Shown: positions 42,793 through 52,591 of the stretch, piece after piece
Layout of the letters: each line of letters starts with the position of its first letter
Numbering within the stretch: position 1 is the stretch's first letter
DNA from: Streptomyces tubercidicus
Lineage (GTDB): Bacteria > Actinomycetota > Actinomycetes > Streptomycetales > Streptomycetaceae
Reading direction: 5' to 3'
Assembly (NCBI RefSeq): GCF_027497495.1
Contig: NZ_CP114205.1
Location: forward strand, 1,240,001-1,304,000
Length of the DNA: 64,000 nucleotides
Notes under the pieces: model-generated
Seen by the model: only the letters and a program-made list of their open reading frames with translations
The model's database searches: none
What the model was told of the DNA's origin: nothing
Translations under genes and position numbers: made by a program

Positions 42793-44067
42793 TCACGGCC
42801 CCGCGGGGCCCATCCGCAGCCGCAGGAAACGCGGCCGGTACAGGTCCACATCGCCGTTCAGGCGGGCGTCGGCCGGGACGCCGGGCGGGCCGAGCCAATT
42901 GATGTCGTAGCTGAGCAGCAGCCGGCCGCCGGTGGTGAATTCGGGGTGTGCCTGCGGGTTGTAGACGGCGACGTGCTGGGGGTCGGGGGCCGGTGGACGG
43001 GGCGGGGTGAGCCGGCCGTTCGGCCCGTGCCAGGGGCCGTGGGGTGAGCAGGACCAGTAGCTGGTGAGGGAGCGCATCCCGGCCGCCCCGCCGCCCCCGG
43101 TGTCCATGGTGATCAGCACCCAGACGGGGCCGTCGCGGACGACGGTGAAGGCGCTGCCGACACCGCGCCGGCCACCGTCCCGCAGCACCGGCCGGGCCCG
43201 GCCGGCCCGCCGCTGCCAGTGGGCGCCGTCCCAGAACCGCCAGCTTGCGCGGTCCCCGAGCCGCCCCGCCGGGACCCGCGCGGCATAGGCGCTGGAGGCG
43301 GGTGACGACGGCGGGTCGTCGCTGCCGAAGACGTATGTCCAGCCGCCGTCGCGGACCGCCGCCGCGCCGTAGAGGACCCGCCGTCCCGGGTCCGCCGAGG
43401 TCGGGCCGACGGTCCGGGTGATGCCTTCCAGGCGCAGGCCGGGGAGCGAGAGCGTGGCGACCTCGGTGCTGTGCGGCACGCCGAAGATCCACGGTCCGGT
43501 GCCGGGGGCGCGGTTCCACAGCAGGACCCGGACCACCTTCCGGCCCGATCCGGCTCTGCGGGGTTCCACGCTCGCGCGGACCGGCCAGCGCCAGCCGCCG
43601 CCGGGCGGGTCGGGGAAGAACGGTCCGGGAGCGGCCGCGGTGCCGCCGGTCAGGGTGCGCTCCAGGCGGCCCGAACGGGACATCACCACGGCGGAGTTGT
43701 GCCGCAGGAAGGGGGTGCCGCCACTGTCGGCGGTGCGCCAACGGCGGTGCTGTCCTTGCGGACCGGGCGGTGCCTGGATCCGGTCGAGGAAGGTGTCGGA
43801 GAAGAGCCAGAGCGTCCGGCCGTCGGGCAGTCGCACCGAGTGGGTGCCGTCGCCGCCGGTCCAGTCGTCCACCCGGGTGTTGTCATTGCCGTAACGGGCG
43901 AATTCCGCGGTATGCCGGGAATCGGCGGACCAGGAGGCGATCCGGCGCCCGGTGCAACCCGCGGCGCGCCCGGGGGTATCGGTCCACGGCAGCGCCCAGA
44001 GGAGTACGGCGACGGCCAGGAGCGACGTGGCGACGCTCACGGTCCGGGTCATCGGCGCCTTGGGCAT
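42793..44067 (-). CDS. Secreted DUF4185-like propeller protein
   Basis: Exported protein of 424 aa. Start at 44067 with GAGGAG upstream; N-terminal MTRTVSVATSLLAVAVLLWA is a signal sequence or anchor. The mature part carries RLPDGRTLWLFSDTFLDRIQ and FLRHNSAVVMSR, the entry signature of the DUF4185/DUF5005 five-bladed propeller families related to GH43/GH117-like folds, followed by further blades (FGVPHSTEVATL, YGAAAVRDGGWTYVFGSDD, AHPEFTTGGRLLLSYDINWL). No catalytic triad can be asserted. It converges with the lipoprotein gene with only 11 bp between stops. Confidence 0.8.
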   Translation of the reverse strand: MPKAPMTRTVSVATSLLAVAVLLWALPWTDTPGRAAGCTGRRIASWSADSRHTAEFARYGNDNTRVDDWTGGDGTHSVRLPDGRTLWLFSDTFLDRIQAPPGPQGQHRRWRTADSGGTPFLRHNSAVVMSRSGRLERTLTGGTAAAPGPFFPDPPGGGWRWPVRASVEPRRAGSGRKVVRVLLWNRAPGTGPWIFGVPHSTEVATLSLPGLRLEGITRTVGPTSADPGRRVLYGAAAVRDGGWTYVFGSDDPPSSPASSAYAARVPAGRLGDRASWRFWDGAHWQRRAGRARPVLRDGGRRGVGSAFTVVRDGPVWVLITMDTGGGGAAGMRSLTSYWSCSPHGPWHGPNGRLTPPRPPAPDPQHVAVYNPQAHPEFTTGGRLLLSYDINWLGPPGVPADARLNGDVDLYRPRFLRLRMGPAGP

Positions 44068-44222
44068 TGCGCTCCTCGGTCGGGTGCCGCGCCCACCGTA
44101 CTGAACCTGCGCCGACGGCCCCGGGCAGACACGTCCCGTGCGCCACCGGACGACGTCATGGTGAGACGGGCGAGACATCATGCGAGGCAGGCGAACCGCC
44201 CCACTCGCCCCACCTGACGCAT

Positions 44223-44305
44223 GGATATCAATATCCCCGCATGGTCAACGAGTGCAACGTCACAGCTGGAGCCCCTGCTCCAGCTAACGGTCGTTCGCCT
44301 AGCCT
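44223..44305 (+). promoter_or_regulatory. mutAB promoter with two perfect inverted repeats
   Basis: GGATAT-CA-ATATCC lies at 44223-44236. AGCTGGAGC-CCCT-GCTCCAGCT (44264-44285) is a perfect 22-bp inverted repeat. TAGCCT (44300-44305) follows and ends six nt before the mutA ATG, a -10 box with leaderless spacing; the second palindrome would overlap the -35 region and block polymerase when bound. Confidence 0.6.
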
Positions 44306-44311
44306 GCTGTC

Positions 44312-46195
44312 ATGACCGCCGAGTCCCCCGAACTCCCCCTGGCCGCAACCTTCCCGGATGCCGACCGTGCACAGTGGCAGCGCCTCGTCGAAGGCGTGCT
44401 GCGCAAATCGGGCGTCACCGAGGCGACGGGCCCCGCCACCGAGGACGTGCTCAGCACCGATCTGCAGGACGGCATCCGCGTCCGCCCGCTCTATACCGCC
44501 GAGGACGGTACGGCCGCCCTGGGCCACCCGGGCTTCCCGCCGTTCGTACGGGCCGGGCGGCCGGAGGGCACGACCGTCGCCGGGTGGGACGTACGCCAGC
44601 GCCAGGTCCACACCGATCCGCAGCGTGCCAATGAGGCGATCCTGGCCGACCTGGAGAACGGCGTCACCTCGCTCTGGCTGACCGTCGGCGACGGCGGGGT
44701 ACCGGTGGCCGGTCTGGAGCAGGCGCTGCGGGGCGTCTATCTGGACCTGGCCGCGGTGGTGCTGGACGCGGGCGCGGATTTCGCGGCGGCCGCCGAGGAG
44801 TTGCTGCGGCTGTACACCGCGTCCGGTGCGCCGCTGCGCGAGGCGGCCGGCTGTCTGGGCGCCGACCCACTCGGCCTGCTGGCCCGTACGGGCGATGACG
44901 CCAAGCTGCGCCTCCAGTTGGAGTCGGCCGCCCGGATGGCCGAGCGCTGCGCCGCCGACGCACCCGGTGTGCGCGCGCTGGCGGTCGATGCGCTGCCGTA
45001 CCACGAGGCGGGCGGTTCGGCCGCCGAGGAGCTGGGCACCTCGCTGGCCACCGGCGTCGCCTATCTGCGGCAGCTGACGGGCGCCGGGCTCGGCATCGAC
45101 GACGCCTGCCGGCAGCTGGAGTTCCGCTATGCCGCCACCGCTGACCAGTTCCTGACGATCGCCAAGCTGCGGGCGGCCCGCCGGCTGTGGGCGCGGGTCG
45201 CCGAGGTGTGCGGGGCCTCCCCCGCCGCGTCCGCGCAGCGCCAGCACGCCGTCACCTCCACGGTGATGATGACCCGTCGGGACCCGTGGGTGAACATGCT
45301 GCGCACCACGGTCGCCGGGCTGTCCGCCGGGGTGGGCGGCGCCGACGCGGTGACGGTACTGCCGTTCGACGCCGCGCTGGGCCTGCCCGACGCGTTCGCC
45401 CGCCGGATCGCCCGGAACACCCAGTCCGTGCTGCTGGACGAGTCGCATCTGTCGAAGGTGATCGACCCGGCGGGCGGCTCCTGGTACGTGGAGAGCCTCA
45501 CCGAGGAGCTGGCCGGCGCGGCCTGGGCATGGTTCCAGGAGATCGAGAGGGCCGGCGGACAGGCCGCGGCGCTGCGCTCCGGGATGATCGCCGACCGGCT
45601 GGCCGCCACCTGGGAGCGCCGGACCGAGGACCTCGCCCACCGGCGCGAACCGGTCACCGGCGTCAGCGAGTTCCCGCATCTCGCCGAGCCGCCGGTACAC
45701 CGCGAACCGGCGCCCACGCCGATCGGCGGAGGGCTGCCGCGGGTGCGCAGGGACGACGCGTACGAGCGGCTGCGGTCGCGCTCCGATGCGCATCTGGCGG
45801 CGCACGACGCCCGCCCGAAGGTCTTTCTGGCCGCGCTGGGCCCGGTCGCGACACACACCGCGCGGGTGGCGTTCGCCGCCAATCTGTTCCAGGCGGGCGG
45901 GATCGAGACGGTCCAGGAGCCCGCCGCGGTGGACGCGGAGTCGGTGGCCGAGGCGTTCGCCCGCAGTGGGGCGCGGATCGCCTGTCTGTGTGCGAGTGAC
46001 GCGGTGTACGGCGAGCAGGCGGTGGCCGTGGCGGCCGCGCTGAAGTCGGCGGGTGCGCTGCGGGTGCATCTGGCGGGCAAGCCGGGCGAGCGGCGGGACG
46101 AATTCGCAGCGGCCGGTGTGGACTCCTTCGTCTTCACGGGCTGCGACGCGGTCGAGGTGCTGTCCTCGGCCCTGGATGTCATGGAGGTGGCGTGA
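44312..46195 (+). CDS. mutA: Methylmalonyl-CoA mutase, small subunit
   Basis: Beta subunit (627 aa) of the B12-dependent mutase interconverting methylmalonyl-CoA and succinyl-CoA. It has the barrel blocks of the family ([99 protein letters not shown]) and a C-terminal flavodoxin-like domain in which the cobalamin motif DxHxxG is absent, as expected for the non-catalytic subunit. The ATG is six nt after a -10 box. Its stop overlaps the start of the large subunit, ensuring equal synthesis. Confidence 0.95.
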   Translation: MTAESPELPLAATFPDADRAQWQRLVEGVLRKSGVTEATGPATEDVLSTDLQDGIRVRPLYTAEDGTAALGHPGFPPFVRAGRPEGTTVAGWDVRQRQVHTDPQRANEAILADLENGVTSLWLTVGDGGVPVAGLEQALRGVYLDLAAVVLDAGADFAAAAEELLRLYTASGAPLREAAGCLGADPLGLLARTGDDAKLRLQLESAARMAERCAADAPGVRALAVDALPYHEAGGSAAEELGTSLATGVAYLRQLTGAGLGIDDACRQLEFRYAATADQFLTIAKLRAARRLWARVAEVCGASPAASAQRQHAVTSTVMMTRRDPWVNMLRTTVAGLSAGVGGADAVTVLPFDAALGLPDAFARRIARNTQSVLLDESHLSKVIDPAGGSWYVESLTEELAGAAWAWFQEIERAGGQAAALRSGMIADRLAATWERRTEDLAHRREPVTGVSEFPHLAEPPVHREPAPTPIGGGLPRVRRDDAYERLRSRSDAHLAAHDARPKVFLAALGPVATHTARVAFAANLFQAGGIETVQEPAAVDAESVAEAFARSGARIACLCASDAVYGEQAVAVAAALKSAGALRVHLAGKPGERRDEFAAAGVDSFVFTGCDAVEVLSSALDVMEVA

Positions 46196-48417
46196 TGAAC
46201 GACACGACACAACAGGCGGGCGCCATCCCGGACTTCAGCACGGTCGAGCTGGGCGAGCCGGGCGCCGCAGCGGAAACCGGCCGGTGGGCGGAGGCCGTCC
46301 AGCAGGCCACCGGCAAGGGCGTGGCGGACCTGACCTGGGAGACGCCGGAGGGCATCGACGTCAAGCCGCTGTACACCGACGCAGACCTCGACGGCCTGGA
46401 CTTCCTGGGCACGTACCCGGGCATCACGCCGTATCTGCGCGGCCCGTACCCGACGATGTACGTCAACCAGCCCTGGACGATCCGGCAGTACGCCGGCTTC
46501 TCCACCGCCGAGGAGTCCAACGCCTTCTACCGGCGCAACCTCGCGGCCGGCCAGAAGGGCCTGTCGGTCGCCTTCGACCTGCCCACGCACCGCGGCTACG
46601 ACAGCGACCACCCGCGGGTGACCGGCGATGTCGGCATGGCGGGCGTCGCCATCGACTCCATCTATGACATGCGGCAGCTCTTCGAGGGCATCCCGCTGGA
46701 CAAGATGACCGTGTCGATGACGATGAATGGCGCGGTGCTGCCCGTACTGGCGCTGTACATCGTGGCCGCGGAGGAACAGGGCGTACCGCCCGAGAAGCTG
46801 GCCGGGACCATCCAGAACGACATCCTCAAGGAGTTCATGGTCCGCAACACCTACATCTATCCGCCGCAGCCCTCGATGCGGATCATCTCCGACATCTTCG
46901 CGTACACCTCGCAGAAGATGCCGCGCTACAACTCCATCTCGATCTCCGGCTATCACATCCAGGAAGCGGGCGCGACGGCCGATCTGGAGCTGGCGTACAC
47001 CCTGGCCGACGGCGTGGAGTATCTGCGCGCGGGCATCGCGGCGGGCATGGATGTGGACGCCTTCGCCCCGCGCCTGTCGTTCTTCTGGGCGATCGGCATG
47101 AACTTCTTCATGGAGATCGCCAAGCTGCGCGCGGCCCGGCTGCTGTGGGCGCGCCTGGTCCAGCGCTTCGAGCCGAAGAACCCCAAGTCCCTTTCTCTGC
47201 GCACCCATTCGCAGACCTCGGGCTGGTCGCTGACCGCGCAGGACGTGTTCAACAACGTCACGCGGACGTGTGTGGAGGCGATGGCCGCCACCCAGGGCCA
47301 CACCCAGTCCCTGCACACCAACGCGCTGGACGAGGCGCTGGCCCTGCCCACGGACTTCTCCGCCCGTATCGCCCGTAACACCCAGCTGTTCCTCCAGCAG
47401 GAGTCGGGCACCTGCCGGGTCATCGACCCGTGGGGCGGCAGCGCGTACGTCGAGAAGCTCACCCACGATCTGGCGCACCGGGCCTGGCAGCACATCGAGG
47501 AGGTGGAGGCGGCCGGCGGGATGGCCAAGGCCATCGACGCGGGCATCCCCAAGCTGCGGGTGGAGGAGGCCGCGGCCCGGACCCAGGCGCGGATCGACTC
47601 GGGGCGGCAGGCGCTGATCGGCGTCAACAAGTACCGGGTGGAGACCGATGAGGAGATCGAGGTCCTCAAGGTCGACAACTCCTCGGTGCGTGCCCAGCAG
47701 ATCGAGAAGCTCAAGCGGCTGCGCGCCGAGCGCGACGAGGAGACCTGCCGGAAGGCGCTGAGCGCGCTGACCGCGGCGGCCGAGTCCGGTCCCGGGGAGG
47801 GGCTGGAGGGCAATCTGCTGGCGCTGGCGGTGGACGCGGCCCGCGCGATGGCGACGGTCGGTGAGATCTCGGACGCACTGGAGACGGTCTACGGGCGGCA
47901 CTCCGGCCAGATCCGTACGATCTCCGGTGTGTACCGAGACGAAGCGGGCCCCTCCTCCGGCGTGGAGCGCACCCGGGATCTGGTGGCCGAGTTCGAGCGC
48001 GCCGAGGGCCGCCGGCCGCGCATCCTGGTGGCCAAGATGGGCCAGGACGGCCATGACCGCGGCCAGAAGGTGATCGCCACGGCCTTCGCCGACCTGGGCT
48101 TCGATGTCGATGTCGGCCCGCTGTTCCAGACCCCGGCCGAGGTCGCCCGCCAGGCGGTGGAGGCGGACGTCCATATCGTCGGGGTGTCCTCGCTGGCGGC
48201 CGGCCACCTGACCCTGGTGCCCGCGCTGAAGGAGGCACTGGCCGCCGAGGACCGCGAGGACATCACGATCGTGGTGGGCGGGGTGATCCCGCCGCAGGAT
48301 GTGCAGCCGCTGCGGGACATGGGCGCCGCCGCGGTCTTCCTGCCCGGCACGGTCATCCCGGAGGCCGCACACGACCTGGTGCGGGACCTGGCGTCGGTCC
48401 TCGGCCACGAGCTCTGA
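46195..48417 (+). CDS. mutB: Methylmalonyl-CoA mutase, large (catalytic) subunit
   Basis: Alpha subunit (740 aa). Substrate barrel: [20 protein letters not shown] with the conserved Tyr, [62 protein letters not shown]. Cobalamin domain near the C-terminus: [16 protein letters not shown] carries DxHxxG with the B12-ligating His, then GVSSLAAGH and [10 protein letters not shown]. All are intact. ATG at 46195 (sharing the A of the mutA stop, GGAGG 7 nt upstream) is preferred to GTG at 46192. In Streptomyces this enzyme links propionyl-CoA/odd-chain and branched amino-acid breakdown to succinyl-CoA, or supplies methylmalonyl-CoA for polyketides. Confidence 0.97.
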   Translation: MNDTTQQAGAIPDFSTVELGEPGAAAETGRWAEAVQQATGKGVADLTWETPEGIDVKPLYTDADLDGLDFLGTYPGITPYLRGPYPTMYVNQPWTIRQYAGFSTAEESNAFYRRNLAAGQKGLSVAFDLPTHRGYDSDHPRVTGDVGMAGVAIDSIYDMRQLFEGIPLDKMTVSMTMNGAVLPVLALYIVAAEEQGVPPEKLAGTIQNDILKEFMVRNTYIYPPQPSMRIISDIFAYTSQKMPRYNSISISGYHIQEAGATADLELAYTLADGVEYLRAGIAAGMDVDAFAPRLSFFWAIGMNFFMEIAKLRAARLLWARLVQRFEPKNPKSLSLRTHSQTSGWSLTAQDVFNNVTRTCVEAMAATQGHTQSLHTNALDEALALPTDFSARIARNTQLFLQQESGTCRVIDPWGGSAYVEKLTHDLAHRAWQHIEEVEAAGGMAKAIDAGIPKLRVEEAAARTQARIDSGRQALIGVNKYRVETDEEIEVLKVDNSSVRAQQIEKLKRLRAERDEETCRKALSALTAAAESGPGEGLEGNLLALAVDAARAMATVGEISDALETVYGRHSGQIRTISGVYRDEAGPSSGVERTRDLVAEFERAEGRRPRILVAKMGQDGHDRGQKVIATAFADLGFDVDVGPLFQTPAEVARQAVEADVHIVGVSSLAAGHLTLVPALKEALAAEDREDITIVVGGVIPPQDVQPLRDMGAAAVFLPGTVIPEAAHDLVRDLASVLGHEL

Positions 48418-48427
48418 TCGGGGGGTC

Positions 48428-49474
48428 ATGCCTGCGACGATCGATGTCGAACGGTACGCCGAGGGGGTCCGGGCGGGGTCCCGGGCCTGGATCGCCCGCG
48501 CCGTCACCCTGGTCGAGTCCACCCGCCCGGATCACCGGGCGGCGGCCCAGCGGCTGCTGGTCGAACTGCTGCCGTACTCCGGCGCGGCCCGCAGAGTCGG
48601 CATCAGCGGGGTGCCGGGCGTCGGCAAGTCGACCTTCATCGACGCGCTCGGCACGCTGCTGACCGGGATGGGGCACCGGGTGGCGGTGCTGGCCGTCGAC
48701 CCGTCCTCCAGCCGTACCGGCGGCTCCATCCTGGGCGACAAGACCCGGATGGAGCGGCTGTCGACGGACCCGGCGGCGTTCGTCCGGCCCTCCCCCACGT
48801 CCGGCACGCTGGGCGGGGTGGCGCGGGCCACCCGGGAGTCCATCGTGGTGATGGAGGCCGCGGGCTATGACGTGGTCCTGGTGGAGACGGTCGGCGTCGG
48901 CCAGTCCGAGACCACCGTGGCGGGCATGGTCGACACCTTTCTGCTGCTGACCCTGGCGCGCACCGGCGACCAGCTCCAGGGCATCAAGAAGGGTGTGCTG
49001 GAGCTGGCGGACCTGGTCTCCGTCAACAAGGCCGACGGCCCGCACGAGCGGGACGCGCGCTCCGCGGCCCGTGAACTGTCCGGCGCGCTACGGCTGTTGC
49101 GCCCCCAAGCTCTCGACAACGCTCGAGCAGGGGGGACCCCCACGCCGGACGCGGCCTGGACACCTCCCGTGCTGACCTGTAGCGCCCGCGAGGGCACCGG
49201 TCTGAAGGGCGTCTGGGAGCGGGTCGAGCAGCATCGCACCCTGCTGGAGTCCACCGGGGCGCTGGCCGAGCGGCGCCGTGTCCAGCAGGTCGACTGGACC
49301 TGGTCGATGGTGCGCGAGCGGCTGATCGACCGCCTCCAGGAACACCCCGAGGTACGCCGTCTGGGCCCGGAGGTCGAACGCGCGGTGCGCGACGGCGAAC
49401 TCACCGCCACGCTGGCCGCCGAACGCCTGCTGACGGCCTTCGGCCTGGAGGACGCCGCGCCGAAGGACGGCTAG
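48428..49474 (+). CDS. meaB: Methylmalonyl-CoA mutase-associated GTPase MeaB
   Basis: G3E-type P-loop GTPase (348 aa) that protects and reloads the mutase with its cobalamin cofactor. Motifs: Walker [13 protein letters not shown] (residues 61-72), [20 protein letters not shown] (switch I), [12 protein letters not shown] (Walker B/switch II), VSVNKADG (NKxD base recognition). It follows mutB by 10 bp. Between LRP and DAAW, just after the NKxD region, there are about 14 extra residues ([14 protein letters not shown]) encoded by a stem-loop repeat element; the frame is kept and the flanking sequence is normal. Confidence 0.95.
   Translation: MPATIDVERYAEGVRAGSRAWIARAVTLVESTRPDHRAAAQRLLVELLPYSGAARRVGISGVPGVGKSTFIDALGTLLTGMGHRVAVLAVDPSSSRTGGSILGDKTRMERLSTDPAAFVRPSPTSGTLGGVARATRESIVVMEAAGYDVVLVETVGVGQSETTVAGMVDTFLLLTLARTGDQLQGIKKGVLELADLVSVNKADGPHERDARSAARELSGALRLLRPQALDNARAGGTPTPDAAWTPPVLTCSAREGTGLKGVWERVEQHRTLLESTGALAERRRVQQVDWTWSMVRERLIDRLQEHPEVRRLGPEVERAVRDGELTATLAAERLLTAFGLEDAAPKDG
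49102..49142. repeat. Stem-loop repeat element inserted in meaB
   Basis: The segment runs from CCCCCAAGCTCTCG through GCTCGAGCAGGGGGG to ACCCCCA. CCCCC and AAGCTC on the left pair with GAGC and GGGGG on the right, and GGGGG-GA-CCCCC forms a second hairpin. I recall near-identical short elements scattered in other Streptomyces genomes, often in intergenic DNA. Here it is read through as coding sequence. Confidence 0.65.
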
Positions 49475-50409
49475 GCCCTGCCCGCTCCTCCCGCAGACGG
49501 CCGCAACTCGTCCTCCATGGAGGCGTGTTGCGGCCGTTCGGCGAAGTGGGCGGCGGCCATGTCGCGGAACCGGGCGGCGGCGGTGGACAGATAGCTGTCC
49601 TCGCGGCGGACCAGACTCAGGGTCCGTACGCAGTCGGGGCTGTCGACGTGCAGCCAGGCGAGCGGGACGTGCGGGAGTTCGGCGCGGGCGAGCGCGGGGA
49701 TCAGGCCGATGCCGAGCCCGGCCGCGACGAGGAAGTGGGTGGCGCCCGGTTCATCGCCCTCGCAGGAGATGACCGGCCGGCGCCCGATCCCGGTGAACAG
49801 CCGGTCCAGTAGCGTGCGTTGCCAGTGGCCGGTCCCGGTGGTGATGAAGGGTTCCTCGGCGAGCTCGGCCACCGTGACCCGCTCCCGGACGGCCAGTGGA
49901 TGACCCACGGGCACCACGAGCAGCACTTCTTCGTGCAGCAGCCGTACCGCGCCGAGGCCGGGCCCGGACAGCGGCTGGGAGGCGATGCAGAAGTCGACCT
50001 CCCGGGTGCGCAGCTGATCCCGCATCACCTCCGGGGTGGACAGCAGACACCGGACGGTGACCCCGGGGTGGGCGGCGCGGAAGCCCGCCAGCAGTTCGGT
50101 GAGGGGCAGCAGGGTCTCGGTGGCGACGGTGACCGCGCCGTCGTCGAGTCCGGCCGCATCGGCCATCTCCCTGCGGGCGTCGTCGAGTTCGTCCAGCGCC
50201 CGCTCGACCCGGGTCAGGAACGCGGCACCATAGCGGTTGAGCCGGATGGCCCGGCCGTGCCGGTCGAAGAGCTTCACGCCCAGTTCGGCCTCCAGCCGGG
50301 CGATCGTCCGGCTCACCGACGGCTGGGCCACCCGTAATTCCTCGGCGGCCCGGCTGATGTGCTCCCGGCGCGCGACCGCACGGAAGTAGCGCAGGGACAG
50401 CAGATCCAT
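49471..50409 (-). CDS. LysR family transcriptional regulator
   Basis: LysR-type regulator (312 aa). HTH in the first 60 residues: [59 protein letters not shown]. The effector domain begins near 90 ([20 protein letters not shown]) with the usual two-subdomain pattern. Its stop codon and that of meaB share the four bases CTAG, read as TAG on both strands, so the two genes converge with no gap. No divergently transcribed target is adjacent: the next gene upstream is on the same strand. Confidence 0.92.
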   Translation of the reverse strand: MDLLSLRYFRAVARREHISRAAEELRVAQPSVSRTIARLEAELGVKLFDRHGRAIRLNRYGAAFLTRVERALDELDDARREMADAAGLDDGAVTVATETLLPLTELLAGFRAAHPGVTVRCLLSTPEVMRDQLRTREVDFCIASQPLSGPGLGAVRLLHEEVLLVVPVGHPLAVRERVTVAELAEEPFITTGTGHWQRTLLDRLFTGIGRRPVISCEGDEPGATHFLVAAGLGIGLIPALARAELPHVPLAWLHVDSPDCVRTLSLVRREDSYLSTAAARFRDMAAAHFAERPQHASMEDELRPSAGGAGRA

Positions 50410-50437
50410 CGGCTTCGCCTTCGCCTACGGGCGGCTC

Positions 50438-50947
50438 TCAGCCGCGTACCGACATCGTCGCCCAGACCGTCTTCCCCGACCGGTCGGGGGTCGTCCAGCC
50501 CCAGGACTCGCTCAGCCGGTCGACGATGTACAGACCGCGGCCCGATTCCGCCAGGGCCTCCTGGGGCCTGATGACGGGAGCGCCGGGGCCGGCGTCCGAG
50601 ACCGCGCACAGCACCGTGCTCTCCTGCCGGGTCAGCGCCAGCCATGCCGTACAGAAGGGCGCGGGTGCCGCACTGCCCTCGTCATCCGGCCCGGGGTCGC
50701 GGGGGCTGTGGCGCAGGGCGTTGCTGACGAGTTCGGAGACGACCAGGACCGCGTCGTCGGCGAGTCCGGCGCACACCTGCCAGCCTTCGAGGGTGAGCCG
50801 GGTGAACCGGCGGGCTTCCGGCACGGTACGTGCGGTGCCGCTGAGGGCGCAGGCGGCGAAGCCGTCGGGGGCGGGCAGCCACCAGGCGTCCTCACAGGGT
50901 TCCTCCCGAAGCGTGTCGTGCACGGTCTCTGCCGGATGTGTGGTCAT
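50438..50947 (-). CDS. ATP-binding protein, RsbW/anti-sigma-like HATPase
   Basis: Stand-alone GHKL ATPase (169 aa). N-box VSELVSNALRHSPRDPG, G1 VSDAGPGAP, G2 ESGRGLYIVDRLSESWGW, as in the anti-sigma-factor-like serine kinases of Streptomyces. ATG at 50947 is chosen because GGAG lies six nt upstream; the ATG at 50953 would abut it. It is divergent from a DUF397 protein and a WhiJ-type regulator, the triple association repeated many times in Streptomyces chromosomes and linked to control of differentiation and antibiotic production. Its sigma factor or partner is not encoded here. Confidence 0.9.
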   Translation of the reverse strand: MTTHPAETVHDTLREEPCEDAWWLPAPDGFAACALSGTARTVPEARRFTRLTLEGWQVCAGLADDAVLVVSELVSNALRHSPRDPGPDDEGSAAPAPFCTAWLALTRQESTVLCAVSDAGPGAPVIRPQEALAESGRGLYIVDRLSESWGWTTPDRSGKTVWATMSVRG

Positions 50948-51143
50948 CAACATCTCCGCGAAAGGGATTTCGGGACTGGGCCGGACTGCCTCGGAGGGTT
51001 AATATCCTCGGCAGTCGTCACCCGGTGCAAGTGCATCTGCAATTACATCGGCAAGTACGGCGGCCCAGGGGCTCGTTCACGCCAAGGTGATCGCGGGCCC
51101 GGCATCGGTCGGAGGAATGCCCTCCAGCAAGGGAGCAGTTGTG

Positions 51144-51386
51144 ATGGAGTCGGTGAGCAACGGCATACAGGCCACCAGCATCGAAGGCGCCGTCTGGCGC
51201 AAGAGCCGCCGCAGCAACCCCAGTGGCAACTGCGTTGAGCTGGCGGTTCTTTCGGACGGCGGGGTGGCGGTGCGCAACTCCCGGTTCGCCTCCGGACCGG
51301 CACTGATCTACACCCGCGATGAGATGGTGGCCTTCGTCCAGGGCGCCAAGGACGGCGACTTCGACGATCTCATCGCCCGGGACTGA
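51144..51386 (+). CDS. DUF397 domain protein (BldB-class small protein)
   Basis: Small protein of 80 aa. Family signature: AVWRKSRRSNPSGNCVELAV, VAVRNSRFASGPALIYTRDE and a C-terminal FVQGAKDGDFDDLI. DUF397 proteins accompany WhiJ-type regulators and may act as their partners or antagonists. Start at 51144 (GGGAG upstream), not the longer frame from 51087. It precedes the regulator gene by 189 bp on the same strand. Confidence 0.9.
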   Translation: MESVSNGIQATSIEGAVWRKSRRSNPSGNCVELAVLSDGGVAVRNSRFASGPALIYTRDEMVAFVQGAKDGDFDDLIARD

Positions 51387-51575
51387 CGCGGACGCCGCCA
51401 GGATTGGCGCATATGTCGCCTGGATAGTCACCCCGGCTATACGCAGACTTGGGGTGATGGGACACTGGGCGTTCGCCCGACCACTCTGGGGAGTCAGCAT
51501 GAGCGAGCGCCGCGAGCGGACCGTGGGAAGGTGCGCGCCGCGCGACTGCGAGGCCGAGCGAAGAGAGGTTTCCGC

Positions 51576-52484
51576 ATGAGTGCCGCGCAGCCGAGCAGCG
51601 GTCCGTCACTGCGCCGCTATCTCGACCATCCGCGGGGCGGCCCGACTGTCCTGCGGATCGTACTGGGCACCCAGCTCCGCCGGATGCGGGAAGCGGCGGG
51701 CATCACCCGGGAGGCCGCCGGGGACGCCATCCGCGGCTCGCACGCCAAGATCAGCCGGCTGGAACTCGGCCGGGTGAGCTGCAAGGAGCGGGATGTCGCC
51801 GATCTGCTGACGCTCTACAACGTCACGGACGAGTCGGTCCGCGCCGACTTCCTCAAGCTGGCCCGCCGGACCAGCAGCCCCGGTTGGTGGCATCAGTACG
51901 GCGATGTGCTGCCCGGCTGGTTCGAGACGCATATCGGCCTCGAAGAGGCCGCCTCGGTGATCCGCACATACGAAGTCCAGTTCGTCCCGGGCCTGTTGCA
52001 GACCGCGGACTATGCCCGCGCGGTGGCGGAGCTCGGCCATCCGCGGTCCTCGCCGGAGGAGATCGAGCGCCGGGTGCGGCTGCGGGTGCAGCGTCAGGAG
52101 CTGCTCACCCTCCCGGACGCACCGCGGGTGTGGGCGGTGGTCGACGAGGCGTCACTGCGCCGCCCGCTCGGCGGACCGGAGGTGATGACGGGTCAGCTCA
52201 GACATCTGCTGAAGATGACCGAGCTGCCGAACGTCACCCTGCAGATCGCGCCGTTCAGCCTCGGTGGACTGGCGGCGGCCGGTGGTCCGATCACCATCCT
52301 GCGGTTCCTGGAGCCGGATCTGCCGGACATCGTCTATCTGGAGCAGCTGACCAGCGCGCTCTATCTGGACAAGCGCGATGATGTGGATCATTACCTCGCG
52401 GTGATGGACCGGCTCAGCGCGCAGTCCGAGTCGCCGCGCGAATCCGTGGCGATCCTGGAGCGGCTGCTCAAGCAGGAGAGCTGA
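51576..52484 (+). CDS. Helix-turn-helix regulator, WhiJ/Scr1-antitoxin-like
   Basis: XRE-family DNA-binding protein (302 aa). HTH at about residues 27-80: LGTQLRRMREAAGITREAAG, DAIRGSHAKISRLELGRVSC with KERDVADLLTLYNV. The C-terminal domain (from about 95) carries SSPGWWHQYGDVLPGWFETH, IGLEEAASVIRTYEVQFVPG, LLQTADYARAV and the LRVQRQELLT / VVDEASLRRPLGG blocks, diagnostic of the WhiJ / Scr1-type family. It acts with the preceding DUF397 protein and, by context, the divergent ATPase. Followed by a strong terminator hairpin. Confidence 0.92.
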   Translation: MSAAQPSSGPSLRRYLDHPRGGPTVLRIVLGTQLRRMREAAGITREAAGDAIRGSHAKISRLELGRVSCKERDVADLLTLYNVTDESVRADFLKLARRTSSPGWWHQYGDVLPGWFETHIGLEEAASVIRTYEVQFVPGLLQTADYARAVAELGHPRSSPEEIERRVRLRVQRQELLTLPDAPRVWAVVDEASLRRPLGGPEVMTGQLRHLLKMTELPNVTLQIAPFSLGGLAAAGGPITILRFLEPDLPDIVYLEQLTSALYLDKRDDVDHYLAVMDRLSAQSESPRESVAILERLLKQES

Positions 52485-52516
52485 GCCGCACGGCGCCGGC
52501 GGAACAGGGCGAAGGG

Positions 52517-52554
52517 AGCGGGGCGGGGTACCCACCGGGGTGCCCCGCCCCGCT
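52517..52554. terminator. Strong hairpin after WhiJ-type gene
   Basis: AGCGGGGCGGGGTACCC pairs with GGGTGCCCCGCCCCGCT around a 4-nt loop, with one mismatch. It lies between the regulator and the convergent methyltransferase gene. Confidence 0.85.
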
Positions 52555-52591
52555 GCCATGTCGCGGGGCGGCCGCGCCCGGCCGACAGGGC

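Noticed and set aside
44068..44311. Cobalamin riboswitch upstream of mutAB
   Set aside because: The gap is 244 bp and shows no B12-box; only palindromes and a leaderless promoter are visible.
45127..48522. 1131-codon open frame antisense to mutA-mutB
   Set aside because: It mirrors the third-position GC bias of the two mutase genes, has no family motifs and no ribosome site; a shadow.
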